Source of the DNA: Plutella xylostella
Lineage: Eukaryota; Arthropoda; Insecta; Lepidoptera; Plutellidae
Assembly (NCBI RefSeq): GCF_932276165.1
Contig: NC_063998.1
Coordinates: forward strand, 7,824,501-7,888,500
Direction of reading: 5' to 3'
DNA length: 64,000 nucleotides
Positions 58,901 to 64,000 of the stretch are shown here, in pieces (position 1 is the stretch's first letter; the number at the start of each line of letters is the position of its first letter). The notes under the pieces were generated by a model. It was not told the origin of the DNA. It did not search any database and saw only the letters and a program-made list of their open reading frames with translations. The translations under genes and the position numbers were made by a program.

Positions 58901-61900
58901 TTTAACGATTAAACCACATTGACAACTATGTCGTTGAGTGAAAAATGCCATCATTTCGTATCACACGGGGCTGGCTTGCAATAGTTAAAAGTGAACAACA
59001 CATGTGTCATATTCGGGCATGAATTTTATGACGCTAGTTCCAATATTTGTTCTAAGATGGCGCTTAAATTAATAAAGGTCGATATTTATCAAATTAGCGC
59101 CATCTTTTAACACACACGCACAAGTCTTAGTAACGAAACAAGGTGGTTCAAGGTTCTTTCACAAAGGTGGCGCCTAAGTGGGAGGGTTGTAGTTATAGCT
59201 ATATAGGGGATCAGGATTAATGGGGAGTAACGCGTGTGAATTTGCCGCTAGGGGCGCTGGTGTCGACTGAGGTTAAGTGACATTTTACTTTTCATATAAT
59301 TTGTTTGGCGGGCTTCGTGATAAATTATATTTTCGTTCATTTCCCTGTTGAAAAGTGATCTCTTTTCGCGAAATTATCGCAAATATGGATTATTTATCGA
59401 TGAATGTGCACGCTTTGAAAGCTGAATTAAGGAAAAGAGGCGCATAAATAAGCGGTCTCAAAGAGCAGCTAATTCAGAGGTTAGTTTGTTTACTGTTTAC
59501 AAACTTATTTTTTACGAAATGTATGCTTGTTTGCTTAGGTAACAGCTATGTTTTTGCTTTTTACAGACACCAAGACTATGACCGTAACAGTAACTTGGTT
59601 GTTAACGTAGAGGACAGCATCATACAACAAAATGATTCAGTGTATACTGTTGAGTGGCCTTAAGAAACTTTGTATAGCAGTGTAAACACTAAAAATGAAA
59701 CTCCAGATCTAGATATTGTCACCAATGAGTAACTACTTTGGAATTTATGTACAGTGTACGGTGGCCTGCGCCTAAAAGTATACAGGCGGAGTTTTTAAAA
59801 TAGCGATCCCTGATGATGAAGGGACCAGCTACATCTGTTATAAATCCGGGGATGTGTTGTGTGTGATGTGTGTAGCAGTGGTGTTTATGTGGATGTGCTT
59901 GAGCAGCATGTGAGCTTGAGATCGCTATTTTAAAATCGCCGCCTGTATACTTTTAGGCGCAGGCCACCGTACATACCATCGCTCTTACGGTGAATGAAAA
60001 CATCGTGATAAAACCTGCATATCTAGATTTTCGAACCCACCAACCTGCAGAGGACCAGTGTGGTAGGAAATGGTCCAAGCTTAGGAGTGGAGTTTAGACC
60101 TTAAGGCGGACATGGACAAAGGCTCCATTCGAGTGAGCCAGGTGCAGGTACTGACACCCCCACAAATAATAGAATACTTAGTATACTATACTACCATTAT
60201 TAAGTTTCAACTAACAACTCAACCAGCATTCATTGTGTGGATTACTAATGTGTTATATTTTTTGTATAGCAGTGTGTTTAAACGGAGAGGATAAATAAAA
60301 GTTAAATCAGTGTGTAATTCTTTTATTTTTAGTGTATTTATTAAATGCCTAATCCTTATTTACATTATGTTCTTTCTGAAATTGGTTATAATGATTTTCA
60401 CAAACACGAGATTATCGGATAATAATTATTTCACAAGCCACTGTTTTAGAACAGTTTTATCACTTGGTAACATATGTCCTCCTTTTCTTTCCCAATATAA
60501 CGGATCTGAACAACATTGCGGCATAGTAACTCGATATGATGATAGTTATTTTATAATTAATAAGCTTATAAGATTCAAGATTTAAAAACTTTATTTGGCG
60601 CCAATTTGATAAAGTCGCCTTTGATAAATTTGACAGCTATGGTACCTCTTTACCTCAGTCGACAGTGGCGCCAACTGGTGAGCAAAAAAACGGTAGTCCC
60701 CATTGCACTTGACTGTACGTGGAAGTGGTTTACTTCCAGCTGTGGATGATGCTACGGTAACTATTCGTAGGTACATAGAAGCCAGCGCCTCTAGTAGTCA
60801 TTATGATGAAACTAATGACAGTTGTAAACACACTCAACTTTGCATGAATTTTCAAAACTCGTAGAACAAAAGTTGTTCAGAATGACCCCCTGAGTCACCC
60901 CCTTTCGGCTTAGTATACCCTTTTTGCAACATCCCTGTATAAATATCACCAAAAAACTTACCCAAAACCCGATGCACAGTCATATCCTTAAACAGCGGCA
61001 TCATATTAATCTTCAGCAACAACTGCTCCAGAGGAACTCTATGTATCTCTGGAACTGGCTGTTCTAGTAAATGGTAGTTGTGTCTGTGGGACGTGTAGAG
61101 ATGTATGGAGACTCCGGGCATGACTCGGCCGGCGCGCCCGCGTCGTTGCTTCGCGTTGGCTTTTGAGACCCAGACTAGGTCTAGCGATTCCATGTTGCGG
61201 TTTGAGTCGAAGCTGTAAGGTTGGTACGTGTTAGCGACTAGTGTTTTGGGAAACATATAAGTAGGTGTATAGGAAATTATAGTTTGAACAGGGTCTAAGA
61301 AGGAGTTTTTGCTAATTTATATGACGCTGTGGTAGTGCACTGAATGAACCGCTAGGTAGCGACTATGTGGCGCCATACAAATTTGTGTTTAGTTTACACC
61401 GCTTGAACAGTGTAAGAACTCGTAATCCGCATTCTACAGATCAAGTAAGGTCAGAAATTCAGTACAATCATGATTAATAGTCAATATAGGGACAATGTGA
61501 AACATGCTATTGGTAAATAGAAGATGGCAGACCAGAATATACCTAGACAGAGCTACTACAGGAGCAAGCAATATGAATACGTCAGTCTCAATTTTTTTAT
61601 TTTTATTAGCACACCATAAAGCCTATTACTCTTTAATCCAACTCACCGTTTCTCCTTCATCCGCCCACTGTCAATCACGAACACACAGTCGTCAATCGTC
61701 ACAGAGGTCTCTGCTATATTCGTAGAGATGACGATCTTCCTGACGCCGGGGCGAGGCGTCTTGAACACTAGCGCTTGCTCCTCGCCTGAGAGCGTCGAGT
61801 GGAGCGGTACTAGCAGATAGCGGCCGGTTCTGGAAGTAAAATAGCATAAATAAAACACCAATAGTGTTTATAGTGTGTGTGATAGTGAAAGCTATACCTT

Positions 61901-63937
61901 TGTGCGTAATATGGTCGACTTTAATACTGGATTTTGTATGCGATTTATTAAATCCTAATGTTAGCGACAGGGGCGCTGATCAAGATGTCATACAAATTGA
62001 TATCGAATTACGGTATCGACTTGATACGACAATATTCATGATACGGACACTTGTAATACATCGATCAATCGTAGTATGATAGAAAAACAAAATGGCGGCA
62101 AATGCTGCATATTTTATGACTGAATGATAAGTTGATAAAAGATTATTCGAAGCGTTATCGTACAAAATAGGGTCCGAAAGAGAGTGACTAAAGGGCTTCG
62201 CACATTATAGCAACTCCACGCCAACGCGGCAGCAACTCTACTCACGCTCCTTTAGTTTTTCTAGACCTTTAGTGTACGATGCGTAGGCCACTCGTTGTAC
62301 ACTACTTTATAATCATTTGTTGAAATTAAACAGGGCACACAGGGCTTAAATATCAATGTCTAGCATAGAGTCGAGTTGTTATAATGTGCGAAGACCTTAA
62401 GGTTATCATGACAAAAATATACGCTTTTCGTCTATCTATACCACTTTTATAATGCACGATAATATGCTCAAAACTCCCATAAATATAAACTAAAATGAAA
62501 CATCTATCCAACTTACTTGGGACTAAACATAGGGCTATCATTCAACTGGTCATGCAAGGCCATAATCTCGGCTATTCCCGGCAGGAATATCAGGATAGCG
62601 CCCTCTCGTGGCCAGTTGTGGTCGCCCTCCACTATGTACGCTAGCACGTGTTCTATTAGCTCTAGATTTATCTGGAATTGGGATTAAAATTATGAAGAAG
62701 ATTAGTAAATACAGGGTGTTTCAAAAAGGGATAGTAAGCCGAAAGGGTGCTTTTTCAGGGAGTTTTCAAGTCGTAGAGCAAAAGGTGTTAAAAATTACAT
62801 TTTGAGTCACTTACCACATACTCTTTTTATAAATAAGTCATTTTTATATGTATAAGACCATACCTACATAGTTTAATTATGATCAGAGAGTAGGTGGTTT
62901 TATAACCTTTCGAAGTGGTAACCAAAGGACAATTTAAGAAAAAATATATTGCTATCATGCATTGGCAGTATACAGACAGAAATTGACAGCAATACAGTTT
63001 AAACACGCAGTCTTTTTCAAATTCCTTTGCACAACTGCGCGTAAGTAAGTGCGGATTCATCCACAGATCACATACCTTTTCAGTATCCATAAGGTACATA
63101 TTCTTGCACGTAGTCTTGGAGCAATGCGGGTATCGAGCGACCATTTGCGCAATGCTCAGGTTCTCATCTCGAACAGACGTTTTGGGAGGCTCCAGCGAAT
63201 CTGACTTGAGGTCACACGTCTCCAATTCTGTCTCTATGTCTTGCCTTTTGTCTCCTGGAAATAGGGATGTGGGATACTAAATTTTTATTTATGGTATAAA
63301 AGAAACGGTATCAAAACTGATTGATTGATATTTATGTACAGTCGATGCCGTTTTTATAGATTTTTCTACCTTTTCAAAATATTAAAACTCAGGGTTTATA
63401 TACTAAAACTAGCAATGGCTTAAAACAGTTAACGAAATGGTCATCGAAAAACTTCTATTCAATAGGAAGAGTAATCAACTTATGTTCAATAAAGCACTTA
63501 CCAAGTGAAAAAACCGTGCTGTGAATACAAAAGGCATGCAAAAAACATCAATTACCTTTTTTAACCTTCCTCGAAAACCTTCCGTTCTCCTCCATCACAT
63601 AATTGGTCATTTCTATGACATCCTCCAAAAAGAACTGCTCAACAGGAAACGTCCTACCCGGTATCTCCAACACTGGAACCTTGCCAAAGTACTCCGAAAA
63701 CAAATCCGCGTTCAACGTAGCACTCATCAGTATGACTGTCAGGTCTTTCCTTATTTTGACAAGGTCCCGCAGAATCAGTAGAAGGAAATCGCTTTCTTCT
63801 GATCTCTCGTGCACTTCGTCTACTAGAATGTGTGTGACGGATTTTAGTTGCGGATCGTATTCGAGTCGACGCAGCAATATTCCTGTGGTGCAGAATGTTA
63901 GCCTCGTTTTCGACGATACTTTGCTTTCCAAACGTAT
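43786..63937 (-). CDS. DHX57: DHX57-type DEAH/DExH RNA helicase, C-terminal half, 12 exons
   Basis: ATP-driven RNA helicase. Exons, in order of translation: 63937-63556, 63254-63076, 62671-62517, 61829-61647, 61212-60962, 51652-51405, 50750-50676, 50220-50014, 49771-49697, 49287-49041, 48170-48082, 43929-43786. All have GT-AG boundaries, and phases agree at each join, giving 744 residues to the stop. Visible motifs: TTG (17-19), DEVH (40-43), SAT (72-74), FLPG in motif IV, STNIAETSVTIDD (274-286) and QRRGRAGR (322-329). HA2-type helices follow (VDVRIGKLMLFGAIF), then the OB-fold region (SPYLVYQEKVKTSRVFIREC). The C-terminus (MIFQ-type DGWIMFQ, then KINDPSLNLL, NRIIKTIVHV) is characteristic of DHX57/CG1582. 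Motif I and the N-terminal region lie beyond the right edge. No damage is seen; the introns carry many transposons. Confidence 0.94.
43990..44330 (-). repeat. LINE 3' UTR, minus orientation
   Basis: On the minus strand it reads 'TCCTGTAGGTTGGCTGGTAG', 'CTCTTAGCATTAAGCCCACC', then GTGCAATAAAG and an (AAAT)n tail toward 44000. It is an inverted paralogue of 48391-48995. It provides an uninterrupted version of the site into which the MITE at 48414 inserted. Confidence 0.8.
44338..44461 (+). repeat. retroelement 3' end with (TTCTA)n tail
   Basis: 'TTTAAGTCAATAAAGTAG' carries AATAAA and is followed at once by about four TTCTA units up to 44461. This looks like the 3' end of another LINE and adjoins the left target duplication of the RTE insertion. 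Confidence 0.55.
44473..46139 (-). pseudogene. RTE endonuclease and N-terminal reverse transcriptase (inverted part)
   Basis: An apurinic-type endonuclease domain runs from about 46000 to 45200, with VVGLSEVR, VIQVYAPTS, VTGDFNAKIG, NEIDYIF and GSDHRL: the catalytic E, N and H motifs of the EEP fold. It is followed by a linker and the start of reverse transcriptase (NGKAPGEDDV, ATVIL). The protein nicks target DNA and primes reverse transcription. Breaks: a one-base shift near 45920 and an in-frame TAA at 45185-45187. The element's 5' end lies near 46140. The frame ends at the left target duplication, where the plus-strand half would continue it. Confidence 0.88.
46140..47453 (+). pseudogene. 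RTE reverse transcriptase, C-terminal part (direct part)
   Basis: Begins LFKKGNKSDLNNYRPISLL and continues through the fingers (RLTKKLDFYQPVEQAGFR), AFIDYKKAFD, RGVRQGDTISP and LRFADDIVLF, which holds the catalytic aspartates. The thumb and C-terminal region follow, ending GRPQMRWTDDIRK and DRDEWHRLKEAY before TAA. One TAG at 46434-46436 interrupts it; otherwise the frame is open. A (GAA)n tail follows at 47455-47469, then the target duplication. Confidence 0.9.
47487..47830 (+). mobile_element. tRNA-derived SINE
   Basis: The head has an A box (GTGGCGTAATGGATAAGG), a short paired anticodon-like arm (CCTCTCAATCGAGAGG) and a B box (GGGTTCAAATC). The body holds 'CATCGTGAGGAAACCTGCAC', a TCTAGATTCTAGA palindrome at 47655-47679, and the tail 'GCGAAAAGTGGGTGGCTCGC'. 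It abuts the RTE insertion. Confidence 0.8.
48082..48170 (-). CDS. DHX57: DHX57 exon, after OB-fold
   Basis: 89 bp, acceptor TTTGTTTTAG, donor GTACTT. Encodes NGTFIVSLEDGWIMFQVEKH. Confidence 0.92.
48391..48995 (+). repeat. LINE 3' UTR split by a MITE
   Basis: Inverted paralogue of 43990-44330: the same phrases end in GCAATAAAGAATTAAATAAA and an (AAAT)n tail. A MITE (48414-48677) interrupts it near its left end. Confidence 0.8.
48414..48677. mobile_element. 264-bp palindromic MITE, TA target
   Basis: CAGGGTGTTGCAAAATTGGT at the left faces CCCTTTTTGCAACACCTG at the right; the inverted repeats extend more than 100 bp inward, past CTAAGCCGAAAC and GTCACGTGACC. TA flanks both sides. The paralogous LINE at 44300 has a single TATA at this point, an empty site. 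Relatives at 11912, 60829 and 62713 are one-ended. Confidence 0.9.
49041..49287 (-). CDS. DHX57: DHX57 exon, OB-fold
   Basis: 247 bp, acceptor CTTTCTCCAG, donor GTAATT, phase 1. Encodes FVALHPSSINS, SPYLVYQEKVKTSRVFIREC and LPLVLFSG. Confidence 0.94.
49697..49771 (-). CDS. DHX57: DHX57 exon, 25 codons
   Basis: 75 bp, phase 0 at both ends, acceptor TATTTCCAG, donor GTTATA (weak). Encodes LLAAILCAALYPNVVK. Confidence 0.92.
50014..50220 (-). CDS. DHX57: DHX57 exon, ratchet-like helices
   Basis: 207 bp, phase 0 at both ends, acceptor TTCCCACAG, donor GTTAGT. Encodes 69 residues including FLSHKTLLMLADIKHQLLGL. Confidence 0.92.
50676..50750 (-). CDS. DHX57: DHX57 exon, 25 codons
   Basis: 75 bp, phase 0 at both ends, acceptor TTTCACAG, donor GTAAGT. 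Encodes EFAFANSDQLTTLRAYR, conserved in the family. Confidence 0.92.
51405..51652 (-). CDS. DHX57: DHX57 exon, winged-helix/HA2 region
   Basis: 248 bp, acceptor CTTTCCAG, donor GTGAGA. Its first two bases complete the codon begun 9.3 kb away. Encodes LPVDVRIGKLMLFGAIF and ALTMAACLSHKSPFVSP. Confidence 0.94.
52105..52263. repeat. DIRS left inverted terminal repeat (element 3' side)
   Basis: 159 bp identical to the complement of 56636-56794. Outside it an extra 49 bp (52056-52104) are not shared with the other end; unequal outer ends are also usual in DIRS elements. Confidence 0.93.
52295..52392. repeat. DIRS internal complementary region
   Basis: 52295-52357 is the exact complement of 52057-52119 (left end); 52355-52392 is the complement of 56773-56810 (right end) with one mismatch. 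The halves meet at TTAA, reproducing the junction of a circularised element. Confidence 0.93.
52864..54222 (-). CDS. DIRS tyrosine recombinase
   Basis: 452 residues from the ATG at 54222 (MASTSRNNVNNFQ). It integrates the circular DNA intermediate. The first 130 residues are polar and low-complexity. An SAM-like core-binding domain follows (WRDSTTKTYNNAWQGWLKWC, LARYLADLHQ), then the catalytic domain with LLLLCSGRRVHDLTLL (first arginine), SVRPAVASKHWA (second arginine) and ILARGNWRSQNTFLNYY (tyrosine). The histidine expected three residues before the second arginine is replaced, as I recall for other insect DIRS proteins. The frame is open upstream to 55044, but that part mirrors the overlapping reverse transcriptase/RNase H frame. 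No stops: intact. Confidence 0.85.
   Translation of the reverse strand: MASTSRNNVNNFQKMGNAPHRSDGDELGPCGAAVRQPRQDGSECSSSRRIQPRMTLLAGITPEHGDGSVPNSSFSVGEGTLEARHQESCPLSPLHNSASAPSAGGHVDGSATAASAGDDPGGVEMWGWTHSLTDWTPQQKQLLKSGWRDSTTKTYNNAWQGWLKWCSQNHVLSSNPSGSQLARYLADLHQVKKLSYNTILVYKSAISTLCNPEISERLSSHVLVQKVLKAISSQKPKVANKPPIWDTDLLTSWLTSNSPDPNNLYQSSKRAATLLLLCSGRRVHDLTLLAIDDQHCSVSDNQIILWPRFGSKTDKVDVRQSGWRLTSNQDQLALDPVYWVKRVISLSATRRSLCKVNNLFITACGTPKAASRAVLAGWVRGMLADAGIRASAGSVRPAVASKHWALNYPLDDILARGNWRSQNTFLNYYCREIRSSPSQTNVVSAMFSPIAN
54060..55172 (-). pseudogene. DIRS reverse transcriptase/RNase H with core deletion
   Basis: One frame from the ATG at 55172, overlapping the end of the Gag-like ORF by 80 bp. 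It contains AGRLAGFVHAWESL and IVKGYKTPFGK, the pre-RT region, then FLTPKSDGTMRHVQIS and WLVKIDIS, the start of the reverse transcriptase. The sequence then jumps to LPPKKYL and IQSLVGLINFASF, the connection region. The segment that would hold the YxDD active site is absent. RNase H follows (HLLATDASNLAWGARL, HHLPGKLNSDHLSR). Stops: TAG 54861-54863 and TGA 54669-54671. The deletion probably came first and removed selection. The last 163 bp overlap the recombinase in another frame. Confidence 0.88.
55093..56439 (-). CDS. DIRS Gag-like protein (ORF1)
   Basis: 448 residues from the ATG at 56439, no stops. The N-terminus is serine- and acid-rich, followed by a basic KKSRKRKAPEKVVKGGK patch. A central region follows (ALLKQRDATQASFQALLKWA, HRADTIEQRRDGILRYVKD), with the helical character of DIRS ORF1 proteins. 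A proline/tyrosine/glutamine-rich C-terminus (PPAQGAYPMYFPTQG) ends in basic residues. Such proteins are thought to package element RNA. Assignment rests on position upstream of the reverse transcriptase and on style. Confidence 0.85.
   Translation of the reverse strand: MSDSESSSSVSSSSESESNANPPDAVNEPCPDTAPKKSRKRKAPEKVVKGGKCKKSDKELRNLAKECFQHFMSVNTYPNYPPYQAPYFRQASEDEVSVNVSGELFSDDDNDKRPADPCANFELPLSTVLKEPSVSKSSKDHIELLNSAQHFNTPEWCDVRYSDVQKSYCSTPGFVELECNDEVKPFDRFPNLVISDRSYAALTQALLKQRDATQASFQALLKWASETNELSSSTIKDKVNEIFIEGKFNKISGDLLQLTCGHRADTIEQRRDGILRYVKDKYVRSKLRKIPPTYDSLFSKDMFTSAIEKAGGMNKVFWPSRGPSQKTNWPAAQAGPSSAEPPAQGYQPDLPKAYYGRPAYSMPPAQGAYPMYFPTQGMLPVPTYYPPQGFGHAFPGQNKRFAQNHSNRMNRPDTRASRQKSQYDDGHGKIQSKIQNINSKNFRGKRKF
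56636..56794. repeat. DIRS right inverted terminal repeat (element 5' side)
   Basis: Exact complement of 52105-52263. Its outer 16 bases (56795-56810) end AGTGAGTTAA and are represented in the internal complementary region. Confidence 0.93.
56852..56930 (-). other. tRNA-like sequence (Pol III boxes)
   Basis: The complement has an A box (TAGCTCAGTGGTTACGACG), an anticodon-arm-like CAGACTTGAGTCTG, a longer variable region and a B box (GGGTTCGATCC). The acceptor stem does not pair and the anticodon stem is irregular, so this is not a functional tRNA by eye; a SINE head or tRNA pseudogene is likelier. Confidence 0.55.
57055..58499 (+). mobile_element. Tc1-like element with intron-bearing gene
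   Basis: The right end, the complement of CAGGTTGTGCAAAAGTGGTAA, stops at 58499 before TA, only 78 bp after the stop codon. A decayed match (GTTGAGCAAAGTGATTAAGTT) near 57059 is a candidate left end. The transposase gene fills the interior. Confidence 0.6.
57125..58421 (+). pseudogene. DD35E Tc1-like transposase with two introns
   Basis: Exons 57125-57220, 57352-57805 and 57970-58421. The first intron (GTGAGT...TTATTATAG) is phase 0 and the second phase 1; both restore a continuous frame. It gives about 333 residues: an HTH (NKSYKEIGRELGID, then RNIVRLWIRRYQETG), a second HTH (TAQEHGVSLHTVRRHLHAAG), and the catalytic FTDEN, QDNSS and SPDLNPIENLW. 35 residues separate the second D from the E, one more than classic Tc1. 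A single TAA at 57703-57705, next to the first catalytic aspartate, truncates it. The second donor (GTTCGT) is weak. Otherwise well preserved. It moved its element by cut and paste. Confidence 0.85.
58852..58925 (-). other. tRNA-like sequence (Pol III boxes)
   Basis: The complement reads with an A-box-like GTGGTTTAATCGTTAAAC and a B box GGGTTTGAATCTC, about the spacing of a tRNA. Stems pair poorly. It is a second tRNA-like unit on the same strand, on the other side of the Tc1-like element. Confidence 0.5.
59385..59663 (+). pseudogene. SAP-domain protein fragment, two exons
   Basis: Exon 1, 59385-59479, starts at an ATG and encodes MDYLSMNVHALKAELRKRGA, a TAA (59445-59447), then ISGLKEQLIQ. 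Exon 2, 59577-59663, completes the split arginine codon and gives RHQDYDRNSNLVVNVED and a stop. The intron begins GTTAGT and ends TTTTTACAG. The LKAELRKRGA.ISGLKEQL.R pattern is a SAP motif (helix-turn-helix that binds DNA). In several animal transposon-linked proteins a SAP motif precedes a YqaJ-type nuclease; here nothing follows. One stop codon shows decay. Confidence 0.7.
59759..59969. mobile_element. 211-bp MITE with 50-bp inverted repeats
   Basis: CGGTGGCCTGCGCCTAAAAG faces its complement at the other end; the match runs about 50 bp to GCGATC on both sides with few differences. TA flanks both ends (59757-59758, 59970-59971). It lies inside the SAP-bearing element, just after its coding relic. 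Confidence 0.85.
59985..60165 (-). repeat. copy of the 40930 repeat family, inverted
   Basis: 'CATCGTGATAAAACCTGCAT', 'CGAACCCACCAACCTGCAGA', 'GGACCAGTGTGGTAGGAAAT' and 'GAGCCAGGTGCAGGTACTGA' follow, inverted, the order found at 40940-41120. Confidence 0.7.
60829..60942. repeat. one-ended MITE copy beside a DHX57 exon
   Basis: Ends 'CTTAGTATACCCTTTTTGCA' ACATCCCTG and matches the right terminus of the CAGGGTGTTGCAAAA family. It stops about 20 bp from the donor site of the exon at 60962-61212. Confidence 0.7.
60962..61212 (-). CDS. DHX57: DHX57 exon with motif VI
   Basis: 251 bp, acceptor CCTTACAG, donor GTAAGT, ending one base into a codon. Encodes QRRGRAGR with its arginine fingers. A MITE fragment ends about 20 bp downstream of its donor, at the start of a 9.3-kb intron. 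Confidence 0.95.
61647..61829 (-). CDS. DHX57: DHX57 exon with motif V
   Basis: 183 bp, acceptor TACTTCCAG, donor GTGAGT. Encodes VPLHSTLSGEEQ and STNIAETSVTIDD, which couple ATP hydrolysis to RNA binding in this family. Confidence 0.95.
62192..62397. mobile_element. 206-bp MITE with TAA duplication
   Basis: AGGGCTTCGCACATTATAGC faces GTTATAATGTGCGAAGACCT; TAA flanks both ends (62189-62191, 62398-62400). The TWA duplication suggests a Harbinger-type MITE. It lies in a DHX57 intron. Confidence 0.8.
62517..62671 (-). CDS. DHX57: DHX57 exon, start of second RecA domain
   Basis: 155 bp, acceptor AATTCCAG, donor GTAAGT, phase 2. Encodes GAILIFLPGIAEIMAL, the motif IV region. Confidence 0.94.
62713..62815 (+). 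repeat. one-ended MITE copy
   Basis: Starts CAGGGTGTTTCAAAAAGGGA and carries 'TAGTAAGCCGAAAGGGTGC', the left end of the family complete at 48414-48677; related internally to 60829-60942. Confidence 0.65.
63076..63254 (-). CDS. DHX57: DHX57 exon, linker between RecA domains
   Basis: 179 bp, acceptor TATTTCCAG, donor GTATGT, ending in phase 0. Encodes a polar segment with SIAQMVARYPHCSKTTCKNM before the second RecA-like domain. Confidence 0.92.
63556..63937 (-). CDS. DHX57: DHX57 exon with DEVH box
   Basis: 382 bp. Acceptor CTCCACAG before ATACGTTTGG, donor GTAATT after one base of a codon. Encodes motif Ib (CTTGILLRRL), the Walker B DEVH box and the SAT motif: the nucleotide-binding half of the helicase core. 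Confidence 0.93.
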
Positions 63938-64000
63938 CTGTGGAGTTTGAAAATGTAAGTTATAGTAGGTATATATATAGGTACTTATGGAAATGTGTCT

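Larger units (their letters stand above)
59222..60701 (+). mobile_element. TIR element with AT duplication and SAP-domain frame
   Basis: The ends GGGGAGTAAC and GGTAGTCCCC, with a second match GGCGC-TGTCGACTGAGGT about 40 bp inside each end, form imperfect 60-bp inverted repeats. The element splits the right end of the outer transposon. Comparison with that transposon's unbroken left end shows that AT was duplicated (59220-59221, 60702-60703). A 2-bp AT duplication is reported for the ISL2EU group of PIF/Harbinger transposons. A spliced SAP-domain reading frame lies inside. No transposase remains. Confidence 0.6.
51850..60715. mobile_element. outer TIR element hosting several insertions
   Basis: CAGTCAAGTGCAATTAATCC at 51850 faces CATTGCACTTGACTG ending at 60715; TA flanks both. 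The right terminal repeat is split by the element at 59222-60701: its inner part, GATCAGGATTAAT, lies at 59209-59221. Subtracting the DIRS, Tc1-like and SAP-bearing insertions leaves roughly 1.2 kb without coding capacity. I infer an old non-autonomous DNA transposon in a DHX57 intron. Confidence 0.65.

Overview
The window looks like nuclear DNA of a moth or butterfly (Lepidoptera). It is AT-rich and sparse in genes, with GT-AG introns, frequent GTAGGTAC/TACCTA words, tRNA-headed SINEs of the kind common in Lepidoptera, and layer on layer of transposons. This is inferred from style and repeat families; nothing here identifies the species.

Only two host genes are supported. The main one is the C-terminal half of a DEAH/DExH-box RNA helicase of the DHX57 (fly CG1582) type on the minus strand. 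Twelve exons join in frame from position 63937 (the gene continues beyond the right edge) to a stop at 43786-43788, giving 744 residues. The second is a two-exon reading frame on the plus strand (31814-32619) for a 72-residue protein with one N-terminal membrane segment. Its function is unknown.

Layout. 1-5.3 kb: no gene, repeat fragments only. 5.3-8 kb: a TIR element built of iterated words, then a complete Tc1 element (6266-7912) with an uninterrupted transposase. 8-24 kb: mostly empty, with small palindromic MITEs, SINE pieces and a LINE 3' end. 24-43 kb: accessory DNA with three TIR elements that each carry a decayed MADF or Myb/SANT-like reading frame, a CR1/Jockey-type LINE with a hAT relic inside it, the small membrane-protein gene, and hairpins. 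43-64 kb: the helicase gene. One intron (43930-48081) holds an RTE-type LINE whose 5' half is inverted between perfect 11-bp target duplications. Another (51653-60961) is a nest of elements: an outer TA-flanked TIR element, a DIRS tyrosine-recombinase retrotransposon with its diagnostic internal complementary region, an intron-bearing DD35E Tc1-like transposase gene, and a TIR element carrying a SAP-domain reading frame.

The genes do not form a pathway. The interest is structural: insertion order can be read from target duplications and empty-site paralogues, and every inserted element leaves the helicase exons and splice sites intact.
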